Assembly (NCBI RefSeq): GCF_001969265.1 | Contig: NZ_CP019304.1 | Coordinates: 4,960,001 to 5,024,000, forward strand | DNA: 64,000 nt | Source: Arthrobacter sp. QXT-31 | GTDB lineage: Bacteria > Actinomycetota > Actinomycetes > Actinomycetales > Micrococcaceae | Direction: 5' to 3' | Shown here: positions 52,847-61,524 of the stretch, piece by piece | How positions within the stretch are numbered: the stretch's first letter is position 1 | Layout of the letters: the number at the start of each line of letters is the position of its first letter | Notes under the pieces: model-generated | What the model saw: only the letters and a program-made list of their open reading frames with translations | Told to the model about the DNA's origin: nothing | The model's database searches: none | Position numbers and translations under genes: made by a program

Positions 52847-53482
52847 CTATTTGAGGGTCCCGGTGAAGGCGGCGGCACGTGCCGCGATCTCGGCCCAGTC
52901 GCCGGCAGCGACGGCTGCGGGCGGGACCACGCTGGTGCCGCAGCAGACTGCGGCGGCGCCGGCGTCGAGGTAGCTCTTGGCGTTGGAGGCATCGATTCCC
53001 CCGGAGGGCAGCAACCGGATGTCCGGGTACGGGCCGCGCAGATCCTTCAGGTATGCCGGGCCGAGCTGCCTGGCGGGGAAGATTTTGACGGCGGCGGAGC
53101 CCAGATCCTGGGCCTGCGCCACCTCCGTGGGAGTCATGGCGCCCAGGCTGAACGGGATGCCTGCGGCGGCGGCGACGGCTGCCACTTCCATTCGGAGCCC
53201 GGGCGTCACCAGGAATTGTGCCCCGGCGTCGATGGCGGCACGGGCTTGGTCGGCGGTCATGACGGTGCCGATCCCGACGGTGGCGCCATGGTCCGCGGCC
53301 GTCTCGGCGGCGCGCCGTACGTGGTTGAGGGCGTCTGGGGTGGTGAACGTCAGTTCCACCGTGCGGATGCCGCCGGAGGACAGTGCCCGGCAGAGCTCGG
53401 CTGCGTCGGTGATGGACGGGGCCCGGACCACCGCGAGGGTGCGGTCGGTCTCCAGTTGATGGACGAGTTCTTCAGGGGTCAT
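52847..53482 (-). CDS. eda: 2-dehydro-3-deoxy-6-phosphogluconate aldolase (KDPG/KHG aldolase)
   Basis: A 211-residue class I aldolase. The catalytic Glu is in TVELTFTTPDAL, the Schiff-base Lys in SAAVKIFPA and the phosphate loop in RLLPSGGID. It cleaves KDPG to pyruvate and glyceraldehyde-3-phosphate. The start overlaps the stop of the deacylase gene by 4 bases. The matching KDG kinase is in the divergent half of the cluster. Confidence 0.93.
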   Translation of the reverse strand: MTPEELVHQLETDRTLAVVRAPSITDAAELCRALSSGGIRTVELTFTTPDALNHVRRAAETAADHGATVGIGTVMTADQARAAIDAGAQFLVTPGLRMEVAAVAAAAGIPFSLGAMTPTEVAQAQDLGSAAVKIFPARQLGPAYLKDLRGPYPDIRLLPSGGIDASNAKSYLDAGAAAVCCGTSVVPPAAVAAGDWAEIAARAAAFTGTLK

Positions 53483-55125
53483 GGGTTGGTGGTGCTTTCT
53501 TCTCGGGTGAGTCCGTCGCTGCTGCGGCGCAGGGCGCGGCCAGCGCGTGCGCCGGTGGGCTGGCCACCGTCGATGGCTGCCACGCCGTTGACGAACACGT
53601 AGTGGATGCCTGTGGCGGCTTGGCGTGGATTCTCGAATGTGGCCTGGTCGCGGACGGTTTCCGGGTCAAAAAGCACGATGTCGGCGGCGTAGCCTTCGCG
53701 GATCAGTCCCCTGCGGTGGAGCTTGAGCCGTGCGGCGGGGCGGCCGGTGAGGTGGTGGACGGTTTCCTCGAGGCTGAGGAGGCCAAGGTCGCGGGAGTAG
53801 TGGCCGAGGTAGCGGGGGAAGGTGCCCCAGGCCCGGGGATGCGGCTTTGCTCCGACGAGCAGCCCGTCGCTTCCTCCGGTGTGGGTGCTGTGTTGCATGA
53901 TGGCCTGGACGTTTTCTTCATGGCCTACGTGCTGCAGGATGCCGGTACCGAGGCGGTCCTCGTGCAGGATCTGTGCGAAGACGTCGAAGGGCTCCTGCTG
54001 CCTCTCCACCGCGATGTCCTTGATCGTCTTTCCGACGTAACCGCTGAGTGCCGGGTTCTGGACGCCGCTGATTTCCAGGGTGTCCCATTCTGCGACCACT
54101 CCATGACAGCCGTCGGATCCATAGATCTCCACGGACTCGCGGATTTTTTCGCGGGTCTCGGGATCGGCCAGGCGTGCCAGGGTGGCCTCGGTACCGCCGG
54201 AGGATGCCCAACTCGGCAGGACCGCAGAGAGTGTGGTGGCACCGGGCAGGTACGGGTAAGTGTCCAGGGTGATATCGACGCCGGCGTCCAGCGCCTCATC
54301 GATCAGGTCCAGTAGCTCGCCGGCGCGGCCCTTGTTCTCGGCGAAATTCATGGTGGCGTGGGAAAGATGCAGCGCGCAGCCGGTGTCCCTGCTGAGCCCG
54401 ATCATCTCCGCATACGCATCGAGCGCGCCTTTGCCGTAGGAGCGGTGGTGGGGTGCGTAGAAGCCGCCAAGCTCGCCAACGGTGCGGCAGAGCCCGGCGA
54501 GTTCCTCAGTTTGGGCGTACATTCCAGGGGTGTACGTGAGCCCTGAGGACATGCCCACGGCTCCTTCCTCCATCGCAGTGCGGACCACATCCTGCATGCG
54601 CTGCTGTTGTTCAGGTGTGGGATCCCCGGCTTCAAAGCCCATCACCAGTGCGCGCACGGTTCCCTGCGGTACGAGGTAGGCGGCGTTGGTGGCGATGCGG
54701 CCATCGTTTTGGGGTTCGTCAAGGCGGTCGAGGTATTCGCGCACGGTCCGCCAGTTCCAGTCGAAGTCGGCCGGGTTGTCGTTCCAGCCGGCTATTTTCT
54801 CGCGGACCCCGGCGAGCGTGGTGTCATCGACCGGGGCGTAGGACAGGCCGTCCTGTCCCAGCAGTTCCGTGGTGACTCCCTGGCTCAGCTTGGCGTAATG
54901 GTCCCTGTTCAGCAGCAGCTGCAGGTCAGAATGTGCGTGCATGTCGATGAAGCCGGGGCTAAGGACAAGACCGCTGGCCTCTATGGTGCGGTCAGCGCCG
55001 GAGGCGGTGAGGGAACCGGCCTCGGCCACGGCGGTGATGACCGGACCGTCCAGCAGGACGTCCGCGGCGCGGCGGTCCGCGCCCGTGCCATCGATCAGTG
55101 TGGCGTTGCTGATGAGGATCTTCAT
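53479..55125 (-). CDS. N-acyl-D-amino-acid deacylase family amidohydrolase
   Basis: A 548-residue amidohydrolase. The metal motif GFIDMHAHSDLQ is near residues 58-69. GLTYTPGMYAQTEEL, HHRSYGKGALDAYAE and the GGSDGLLVGAKPHPRAWGT block are typical of D-aminoacylase/D-glutamate deacylase proteins. AGGA of the start overlaps the stop of the preceding gene. Placed with KDG kinase and KDPG aldolase, it more likely removes acetyl from N-acetyl-D-glucosaminate than from an amino acid; this is inference. Confidence 0.9.
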   Translation of the reverse strand: MKILISNATLIDGTGADRRAADVLLDGPVITAVAEAGSLTASGADRTIEASGLVLSPGFIDMHAHSDLQLLLNRDHYAKLSQGVTTELLGQDGLSYAPVDDTTLAGVREKIAGWNDNPADFDWNWRTVREYLDRLDEPQNDGRIATNAAYLVPQGTVRALVMGFEAGDPTPEQQQRMQDVVRTAMEEGAVGMSSGLTYTPGMYAQTEELAGLCRTVGELGGFYAPHHRSYGKGALDAYAEMIGLSRDTGCALHLSHATMNFAENKGRAGELLDLIDEALDAGVDITLDTYPYLPGATTLSAVLPSWASSGGTEATLARLADPETREKIRESVEIYGSDGCHGVVAEWDTLEISGVQNPALSGYVGKTIKDIAVERQQEPFDVFAQILHEDRLGTGILQHVGHEENVQAIMQHSTHTGGSDGLLVGAKPHPRAWGTFPRYLGHYSRDLGLLSLEETVHHLTGRPAARLKLHRRGLIREGYAADIVLFDPETVRDQATFENPRQAATGIHYVFVNGVAAIDGGQPTGARAGRALRRSSDGLTREESTTNP

Positions 55126-55132
55126 GGCGTTC

Positions 55133-56467
55133 CTAGAAGAAGGTGTGGATGAGGTCGGCTACGGACTGGTCACCGTTCGTGTCCGCGAGGACCGGAATGA
55201 TGGTCCATTTATCGAAGGCCGTGCAGGGGTGCGAGAGGCCCAGCCGCACGACGTCGCCCGGGCGCACGCTGGTGCTTTCGGCGTCGAAGGTCATGAAGCA
55301 GTGCTGGTCGTTGACGGAGGTGATCTCCGCTCCGGTGAGCGGCTCCATCGCACCGCCCAGCACCGGCCCGATGAGCTGGGGCCGGGGCAGCCCTTCATCG
55401 AAAGGCAGGTCGCGTTTGCCGGCGTCGAGGATCGCCAGGCCGGGCTCCGGCTGCGAGACAACCCGCGCCCAGCCATGCATCCCGGCCCTGAAAGGATCAC
55501 CGCCATCGCGGGAGAAGGGCGAGATTCCGCGGTAGAAGCCGTCATCATGAATGATGTACGCGCCGCTGCGGATCATGACGTCGACCCGGGGACCGCCGTC
55601 CGACTGCTCAACAATGCACGGGGCAAGGACGGACACGACATCGTCAAAGTAGGCGCTTCCGCCTGCGGTGACGATGACCGACTCGGCCCCGTAGAGGCCC
55701 TCAGCGTGCAGTCGCTCGTGAAGCAGCCGCATCTGGGCGAGGTAACCGCGGACGGCGGCGAGGCCGGCGTCGTCAGCGGTGTGGGCGAGCGAGCCTTCAT
55801 ACCCGCTGACACCAACCAACCGCAGGTGCTTTGAGTCGGCAATGGCGCGGGCCACGGCCACGGCTTCCTCGACTGAACGGGCACCGGTGCGGCCGCCCGG
55901 CGCGCCGAGTTCGACCAGGACATCCAGGACGGCCTGGCCGCTAGCCAGCGTCCTGTTAAGGACCTCGACTGTGCCGGCAGAATCCACCCACGAAAGGATC
56001 GGTTCTTCGGCGCTGGTGTGGGCGGCGACCCACTCGATGGCATGCGGATCGGTGAGGGAGTTGGCCAGCTGCAGCCGCCGCACGCCGAATTGGCGCGCGA
56101 CGCGAAGCTGCGCGAAATTGGCCAGCGTGATGCCCCAGGCGCCCCGGTTAAGCTGTTCGGCCCACAGTTGCGGAGCCATGGTCGTCTTGCCGTGGGGCGC
56201 CAGCAACACGCCGTGCTCCCAGCACCACGAGGCGAGTCGATCGGCATTGCCACGGATGGCGCCTGCGTCAAGGGTGAGCAGCGGTGTCTGCAGATCGGCC
56301 AGCGTATGGCCGGAAGCGACGAAACCGGTGTGTGTGGTCCCGCTCGCGGTGGCGGGCACGGCCTTATGCCGCCAGTCCAACCGGACCTCTGTCAAGGCTG
56401 CCACGGACGCGGCTGAAATGGCCGGAGCCGTTGTGTCTGCGCCGGACGCGGAAGTGTTCACGGGCAT
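55133..56467 (-). CDS. PLP-dependent D-serine-dehydratase-like / amino acid deaminase
   Basis: A 444-residue fold-type III PLP enzyme. PLP Lys is in LLAPHGKTTMAP (near residue 98). The DSD1-like zinc-binding C-terminus includes RPGDVVRLGLSHPCTAFDKW. Family members act as D-serine dehydratase, D-threonine aldolase or deaminate other D-configured amino acids. D-glucosaminate is also a D-2-amino acid, and its deamination gives KDG. AAGGGA is very close to ATG 56467, so the exact start is uncertain. First gene of the minus-strand half. Confidence 0.88.
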   Translation of the reverse strand: MPVNTSASGADTTAPAISAASVAALTEVRLDWRHKAVPATASGTTHTGFVASGHTLADLQTPLLTLDAGAIRGNADRLASWCWEHGVLLAPHGKTTMAPQLWAEQLNRGAWGITLANFAQLRVARQFGVRRLQLANSLTDPHAIEWVAAHTSAEEPILSWVDSAGTVEVLNRTLASGQAVLDVLVELGAPGGRTGARSVEEAVAVARAIADSKHLRLVGVSGYEGSLAHTADDAGLAAVRGYLAQMRLLHERLHAEGLYGAESVIVTAGGSAYFDDVVSVLAPCIVEQSDGGPRVDVMIRSGAYIIHDDGFYRGISPFSRDGGDPFRAGMHGWARVVSQPEPGLAILDAGKRDLPFDEGLPRPQLIGPVLGGAMEPLTGAEITSVNDQHCFMTFDAESTSVRPGDVVRLGLSHPCTAFDKWTIIPVLADTNGDQSVADLIHTFF

Positions 56468-56528
56468 TCCCTTCGCGGTGCTGCGCTTTTGAAGCTGCGC
56501 TGTGGGCGGGATCTTGGTGATTGCGTAT

Positions 56529-56548
56529 TTTGCAACGCTGGTTGCAAA
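56529..56548. promoter_or_regulatory. Inverted-repeat operator in the divergent promoter
   Basis: TTTGCAAC-GCTG-GTTGCAAA, perfect 8-base arms, between the PLP enzyme and KDG kinase genes. It is the likely target of the IclR regulator at 57719 and could control both directions. Confidence 0.65.
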
Positions 56549-56693
56549 TCTGTTGCTGTTATGTCTAACATGGTGCCGGATCGAGAGTCAAGGCCGCGGT
56601 ATACCCGCAGAGCCACTCAAACCGCCACGGACCCCTTCCGGACCGTGGCGCCGGAAAGCCGCTGGAAAGCGCACAAGTAGGTACGGGAGTTAC

Positions 56694-57722
56694 ATGCTGT
56701 CTGCTGTATGTCTTGGCGAGACAATGGCCATGCTGACGCCTGCCCAAGCCGTTCCCCTGCACCAGGCCACCGAGCTGCACTGCGGGATTGGCGGGGCGGA
56801 GTCGAATGTGGCTATGGGCCTGGCTGCCATGGGCATGGACACCCACTGGATTGGGCGGGTGGGCCGTGACGGCTTCGGCACCCGCATCCTCCGCGAACTC
56901 GAGGATCACGGAGTGGGGGTTTCCGGAGTCGAGGTCGATGACTTCCTGCCCACTGGGCTTTACGTGAAGGTGCCGGCCCAGGACTCCGATCCCCATGGCG
57001 GCAGTTCCGTCCTGTACTACCGGCAAGGGAGTGCGGCTTCAGCCATGGGACCTGCCATGCTGGGTAATCCGGCAGTGTCTTCGCTGCTGGATAATGCCGC
57101 CCTGATCCACCTGAGCGGCATTACTGCCGCCCTCTCCCCCGAGTGCCTGGAACTGGTCGAGACTGTTCTCACTGAACCCCGGGACGGCGGGCTTATCAGC
57201 TTCGACGTGAACTGGCGCGCAGCATTGTGGGCCGGCCGTGACCGTTCGGTCCTGCAGCGTCTGGCGAACCTGGCCGACATCGTGCTGGTTGGTAAAGATG
57301 AAGCCGGGAACGCCTTCGGCACCACAGACGAAGCCGAGCTGCGCAGCATGCTGCCGGACCCCGAAGTGCTGGTCATCAAGAACGAGGCGATCAGCGCCAT
57401 CGCCCTCACGCGCGGAGACTCTGCCGGGGACGGCACCAGGGAAGAGGTGCCCGCACTCTCCGTCGCCGTCGTCGAGCCTGTGGGTGCCGGCGACTCATTC
57501 GCCGCCGGCTACCTCAGCGGTATGCTTTTCGGCCTGGGCCAGAAGGCGAGTCTTCGCAGGGGTCACGTCGCGGCGGCGTGTACGCTCACTGTGCACGGGG
57601 ACCGCGGTCCCCTGCCCGACGCGGCCCAGCTCTCGTCCATCCTGAATTCTGCAGATGAGGACTGGACTGCCATCCATGTTGAAGACGGACAATTTCACCA
57701 GCACCGGAGCGTGACACCGTGA
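56694..57722 (+). CDS. kdgK: PfkB-family sugar kinase, 2-keto-3-deoxygluconate kinase type
   Basis: A 342-residue ribokinase-fold enzyme. CLGETMAMLTP at the start is typical of KDG kinases, followed by GIGGAESNVAMGLAAMG. The anion hole and base motif is VEPVGAGDSFAAGYLSG with Asp near residue 267. ATG 56694 has GGGAG upstream (the frame is open to 56502, rejected). It makes KDPG, the substrate of the aldolase at 52847. It overlaps the IclR gene by 4 bases. Confidence 0.9.
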   Translation: MLSAVCLGETMAMLTPAQAVPLHQATELHCGIGGAESNVAMGLAAMGMDTHWIGRVGRDGFGTRILRELEDHGVGVSGVEVDDFLPTGLYVKVPAQDSDPHGGSSVLYYRQGSAASAMGPAMLGNPAVSSLLDNAALIHLSGITAALSPECLELVETVLTEPRDGGLISFDVNWRAALWAGRDRSVLQRLANLADIVLVGKDEAGNAFGTTDEAELRSMLPDPEVLVIKNEAISAIALTRGDSAGDGTREEVPALSVAVVEPVGAGDSFAAGYLSGMLFGLGQKASLRRGHVAAACTLTVHGDRGPLPDAAQLSSILNSADEDWTAIHVEDGQFHQHRSVTP

Positions 57723-58480
57723 GCCAGAGCCTTCTGCGGGCCCTCGACCTCCTCGCCGAACTGGCAGCCAAGCCAGCGACACTGGATGAGCTCGCTTCCA
57801 GTGCTTCAGTGCACAAGACCACGGTGATGCGCCTCCTGCACGCCCTGGAGGAAAAGCGCTTTGTGGTGCGGGACGAGGAACAGCGGTTCATGCTCGGCTC
57901 CAAACTGTTCGAGCTGTCCTCCCTTGCGCTGGAGCAGCGCGACATCCGCAAGGTCGCCCACCCCCATCTGGCCGAATTCAATGGGCGCACGGGGCACACA
58001 GTGCACCTGGCCGCCTTCGAAGGAAACCAGGTGGTGTACATCGATAAGTTCGAGTCACACCACCCTGTCCGTATGTACTCGCGCATCGGCCTGACTGCTT
58101 CCTTGCACTCAGCCGCTGTATCGAAGGTCCTCCTCGCCGACATGCCGCGCAGCCGGCAGGAAAAGATCGCGGCGGGGCTGGATTACGTGAAAGTTACCGA
58201 GAACACCCTGACCTCCCCGGAAGCCTTGCTGGCCGAATTGGAGCAGGTCAGGATCCAAGGCTGGGCGCTCGACAACGCCGAGCACGAAGCGTTCGTGCAC
58301 TGCATTGCGGCTCCCATCCGCGACGCCAGCGGCGCCGTTGTAGCGGCAGCCTCCTGTTCGGTACCGGTAGTGATGCTCAGCCATGAGGGATTGCTTGAGC
58401 TGCTGCCCGACCTCAAAGCCAGCACCGAGGCCATTTCCCGTGACCTCGGCTGGAACAGCCACGAAAGGAACTCAGCATGA
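57719..58480 (+). CDS. IclR family transcriptional regulator
   Basis: A 253-residue regulator. HTH TLDELASSASVHKTTVMRLLHALEEKRFV, then the effector domain with VVYIDKFESH and SAAVSKVLLADM. It starts at GTG 57719, overlapping the kinase stop (GTGA). It is co-transcribed with KDG kinase and RidA; the TTTGCAAC inverted repeat at 56529 is the probable binding site. Many IclR regulators sense KDG or related keto acids. Confidence 0.92.
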   Translation: MSQSLLRALDLLAELAAKPATLDELASSASVHKTTVMRLLHALEEKRFVVRDEEQRFMLGSKLFELSSLALEQRDIRKVAHPHLAEFNGRTGHTVHLAAFEGNQVVYIDKFESHHPVRMYSRIGLTASLHSAAVSKVLLADMPRSRQEKIAAGLDYVKVTENTLTSPEALLAELEQVRIQGWALDNAEHEAFVHCIAAPIRDASGAVVAAASCSVPVVMLSHEGLLELLPDLKASTEAISRDLGWNSHERNSA

Positions 58481-58881
58481 CTGAAAAGACCGTAGTACTG
58501 ACCGAAAACGCCCCTGCCCCGGCGCACGTATTCTCGCAGGGAATCAAAAAAGGCGGGTTCTTCCAGGTCTCCGGCCAGGGTCCGATGGATCCGGCCACCA
58601 ACCAATACATTGGCGAGGGCGACGTCCGTGTCCAGACACGCCGCACCCTGGAAAACGTGAAAGCCATCCTCGAAGCCGGTGGCTCCTCAATGGAAGACGT
58701 CCTCATGTTCCGGGTCTACCTCACCACCCGTGACGACTTCTCCGCGATGAATGAAGTCTACGGCGAGTTCATCCGCGAAAACATCCCCAGCGGCGCTCTC
58801 CCCAGCCGAACCACCGTGTTCGTCGACCTCCCCCACGAAGTCATGCTGGTAGAAATCGATGCTTTGGCAGTCACCGCCTAA
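58477..58881 (+). CDS. ridA: RidA family enamine/imine deaminase
   Basis: A 134-residue YjgF/YER057c protein. The active-site Arg is in LPSRTTVFVDLP, and EIDALAV closes the family signature. RidA hydrolyses enamine/imine intermediates made by PLP dehydratases. Its ATGA overlap with the iclR gene and presence of a PLP lyase in the same cluster make that role very plausible here. Confidence 0.93.
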   Translation: MTEKTVVLTENAPAPAHVFSQGIKKGGFFQVSGQGPMDPATNQYIGEGDVRVQTRRTLENVKAILEAGGSSMEDVLMFRVYLTTRDDFSAMNEVYGEFIRENIPSGALPSRTTVFVDLPHEVMLVEIDALAVTA

Positions 58882-58940
58882 ATTTCCGCAGAACCGGCCT
58901 CCGGACGAGGGCCGACAGGCCCTCCAAAGGAATATTCAAG

Positions 58941-58980
58941 ATGGGGTGGCGACACATGAAACCAAGTGCCGTCACCCCAT
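58941..58980 (+). terminator. Terminator after ridA
   Basis: ATGGGGTG pairs with CACCCCAT, extended with two mismatches, and followed by TTTCTCTC. It ends the kdgK-iclR-ridA transcript. Confidence 0.75.
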
Positions 58981-59010
58981 TTCTCTCATTGAACAACCGG
59001 GAGCGCGCAA

Positions 59011-59466
59011 GTGATCACTGAAGGTGCAGACGTACCAACCGCGGCGAGTGGAGCGGCGGAGTTCTTCGAAGCCAAACTCGAATTCGAAATAGACGTTATG
59101 GACGTCGCGGATGCGCCCCCGGGAACGCTCGTCGTGGTCGACACGCGCCGGCAATCATCCTGGGAGCACGGGCACATACCCGGCGCCGTACACATACCCA
59201 CCGCCCACGTCGCGTCCCGCGCCCCGGAAATAATCCCGCCCGCGGTTAACGTCGTGGTCTACTCCTGGGGGCCCGGCTGCAACGGCAGCACCCGCGCCGC
59301 CCTCGCCTTCGCCAAGCTGGGTTATCGTGTGCGGGAAATGATCGGCGGTATCGAATACTGGATCAGGAACGGACTCCCGGTAGAAACGGTGTACGGAACG
59401 AGCTCCGGCAAGCCAGACGGACTCGTAACGGCGCACTCGGAACGACGTAACCACCCCCAAGACTAG
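59011..59466 (+). CDS. Rhodanese-like sulfurtransferase
   Basis: A 151-residue single-domain rhodanese: LVVVDTRRQSSWEHGHIPGA at the front and the Cys loop SWGPGCNGSTRAALAFAKLGY near residues 88-108, then EMIGGIEYW. It starts with GTG 59011 and has GGGAG about 9 bases upstream. The loop holds one Cys and can carry a persulfide. No nearby partner indicates its acceptor. Confidence 0.88.
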   Translation: MITEGADVPTAASGAAEFFEAKLEFEIDVMDVADAPPGTLVVVDTRRQSSWEHGHIPGAVHIPTAHVASRAPEIIPPAVNVVVYSWGPGCNGSTRAALAFAKLGYRVREMIGGIEYWIRNGLPVETVYGTSSGKPDGLVTAHSERRNHPQD

Positions 59467-59756
59467 TGTTGCGCGCCATCACTAGTCCGGTTTCTCCCGG
59501 GCCGAGGTTTGCCAGGCCTGTTAACCGGCTACCGAAAGCAGCGAGAATCGGCAAGCTCGGTCACGAGCGCGAAGACCCCCCTCCCAGCAGTGAGCGAAAA
59601 ACATGGTCCGTTTCGCCCTTTTCTGACGCCCGACCAAGACGCTCTTAGAGATCAATCTGACATCAACTGACTTCACTAACGCGCTGTTCCACGTCATGGG
59701 CTTTTACGGGTTGGCCAGCTCTAGTTTGCTTCGGTCCCTGGTGGGACGATGCCCTC
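59467..59756. other. Intergenic
   Basis: No gene seen. Contains no clear terminator or repeat. Confidence 0.4.
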
Positions 59757-59960
59757 ATGGCGGAGGGCAACACTGTGCGGGCAGCGGTGGAAAAGGCGCG
59801 TGAGGAGATGCTCTTCATCGGGCCGGACCACCCTTACTACCCTCTTCTGGCCGAGATGGTGACCGCCGTGGAGGCAGCCTGGCAGCAAGGGTATGACGCG
59901 CACCGCAATGGCAGGCCGAAATCCAACCCCTACAGTTGGTACCCGGGGAATACACGCTGA
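59757..59960 (+). CDS. Small hypothetical protein
   Basis: A 67-residue protein with helix VRAAVEKAREEM and C-terminal AWQQGYDAHRNGRPKSNPY. Coding composition is good although the ribosome site is weak. Unknown function. Confidence 0.55.
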   Translation: MAEGNTVRAAVEKAREEMLFIGPDHPYYPLLAEMVTAVEAAWQQGYDAHRNGRPKSNPYSWYPGNTR

Positions 59961-60302
59961 CAGTCTTCCTCCGGATGGTTTGTGCTGGTTCCTCGTTGTG
60001 TGCGCATGTTTTATGGAGCCGGATCGCAGCAGTAAGCGGTTGGGATTGGACGTTCAGGCTGTAAGCAGCGGAGTGCAGGGTGTGGCGGCCGCGTGGGAGT
60101 ACGGCCGAAGCAATACTGCGCCATCTTGTCGGCTAACCCCTTCAGCGGAGGCGGGAGGGCAACGTCGCAGGTCTTATCGCGGAATCACTGCAACAAGCAG
60201 CAGCTTGGTTCCGGACATGGCTTATACGTCCGCTCCCGTAGGACCCGCTGATTCTTGCGGGCTTGAGCGGCGGTGGTGTTCTCGTGGGGAAAATCCCACT
60301 TC
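59961..60302. other. Intergenic, nothing recognised
   Basis: About 340 bases between two small hypothetical genes. No motif, tRNA or repeat was seen. Confidence 0.4.
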
Positions 60303-60587
60303 CTACGTTAGATTCGGGGCGCTGAAGAGGATGTAGTCCGCGGCGGCCGGCCCTGTCATCGCCAGGTTTTTCTTCTCCGGGTCGATGCCCTTCGAAGCCA
60401 AGGCCGCCCACAGTGCCTCTTCAGATTCTGAAGGACATCGGCTAAGGGTGCACCAGCTCTCGTAGAGGCCAAAGATTGCCTCTCTGCTCAAGCCTTGCTC
60501 GCTGCCTGGATCGGTTGAGGTCGCTTCCCTCAGGAAATCCTCAAAGTGCGTAGCGTTCACCCGTATGCTTTCTGCCGGCCGGGACAC
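60303..60587 (-). CDS. Small hypothetical protein
   Basis: A 94-residue protein, start GTG 60587 or GTG 60560 (VNATHFEDFLREA). The middle has EAIFGLYESWCTLSRCPSESEEALWAALAS, reminiscent of small helical DNA-associated domains of phage origin. No family recognised. Confidence 0.6.
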   Translation of the reverse strand: MSRPAESIRVNATHFEDFLREATSTDPGSEQGLSREAIFGLYESWCTLSRCPSESEEALWAALASKGIDPEKKNLAMTGPAAADYILFSAPNLT

Positions 60588-60909
60588 GCCCTGACCCGCA
60601 GGACCGGGGCGTCAGCACCGGAGCTGCTGAACAGAAGCTATGCCCCCGTTGCGTACCCTGTCCAGCCACAACCAAAGGCCTTAACAAACTCAGCATAGGC
60701 TTCCGCTCCCGGCCACCTCGACCGAATACCCCTGAACGACGCTCAGCAACGACAATTTTGAGCACACCGGGAAGGGGTTCCTTTTCTTCGCACAAGATCC
60801 TCCGGCGGACCTCACCCACGGTGAAGCCCTTAAGGCGTCATGGCCGCGGTGCAACCGCGCAGATCCTTGCGGGTTGTCAACGGAAATCCCTTGCAAGTTG
60901 TTAACAGCA
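60588..60909. other. Upstream region of the first hsp20 gene
   Basis: No gene. The final 70 bases belong to the hsp20 promoter (see next entry). Confidence 0.4.
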
Positions 60910-60947
60910 GTGCTAAAAAATCTATATCAGCGGATGAAGATATCCGC
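60910..60947 (+). promoter_or_regulatory. hsp20 promoter element and 5'-UTR hairpin
   Basis: GTGCTAAAAAATCTATATC at 60910-60928 recurs with a 2-base insertion at 63857-63877 (minus strand) before the other hsp20 gene. CTATAT could be the -10. Right after it GCGGAT/ATCCGC at 60930-60947 forms a stem with a 6-base loop, 28 bases before the start codon. Confidence 0.6.
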
Positions 60948-60975
60948 CCTTTGTTGATGATCAAGGAGGTATGTG

Positions 60976-61401
60976 ATGTTGATGATGAGCGATCCGTTCC
61001 GGCAGCTGGACCGGCTGACCCAGCAGGTGCTGGGCACTGCGGCGCACCCGGCGGCGATGCCCCTGGATGCCTGGCGGGAAGAGAACGAGTTCGTCGTCGC
61101 GGTGGACCTGCCGGGCGTGGACGTGAACTCGATCGATCTGGATGTTGAGCGGAACGTCCTGACCATCCGGGCTGAGCGGAAGAACGGCGCCCCGGAAGGT
61201 GCTGAGCTGGTGGCCGGTGAGCGGCCGCAGGGTGTCTTTAGCCGGCAGTTGGTGCTCGGTGAGGCGCTGGATGCGGACAACGTGAAGGCCGGGTACGACG
61301 CCGGGGTGCTGACCCTGCGGATCCCGGTCGCTCCCAAGGCACAGCCGCGGAAGATTGAGATCACCAGCGGCCAGGATGCCCAGCAGCAGATCAGCGCCTA
61401 G
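60976..61401 (+). CDS. Hsp20/alpha-crystallin small heat shock protein
   Basis: A 141-residue ATP-independent chaperone. The alpha-crystallin domain runs from [18 protein letters not shown] to the strand [10 protein letters not shown] (about residues 35-125), with the C-terminal anchoring [11 protein letters not shown] 60976 is chosen over GTG 60973 because AAGGAGGT ends 5 bases before it. About three quarters identical in the core blocks to the Hsp20 at 63370. The cluster of heat-shock genes implies HspR control. Confidence 0.93.
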   Translation: MLMMSDPFRQLDRLTQQVLGTAAHPAAMPLDAWREENEFVVAVDLPGVDVNSIDLDVERNVLTIRAERKNGAPEGAELVAGERPQGVFSRQLVLGEALDADNVKAGYDAGVLTLRIPVAPKAQPRKIEITSGQDAQQQISA

Positions 61402-61430
61402 CAGCGGCGGCCAGCGCGGTCACGCCCTGC

Positions 61431-61464
61431 GCGGTTCCCCGGCACCCGTGACCCGGGGAACCGC
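61431..61464 (+). terminator. Strong terminator after hsp20
   Basis: GCGGTTCCCCGG pairs with CCGGGGAACCGC, a perfect 12-bp stem. Confidence 0.75.
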
Positions 61465-61524
61465 ACCGCCGCCCCCTCCAAGAAAGGAACAAACCGCGGG
61501 ATAAAGAGAGGATGAGGTCCGCTG

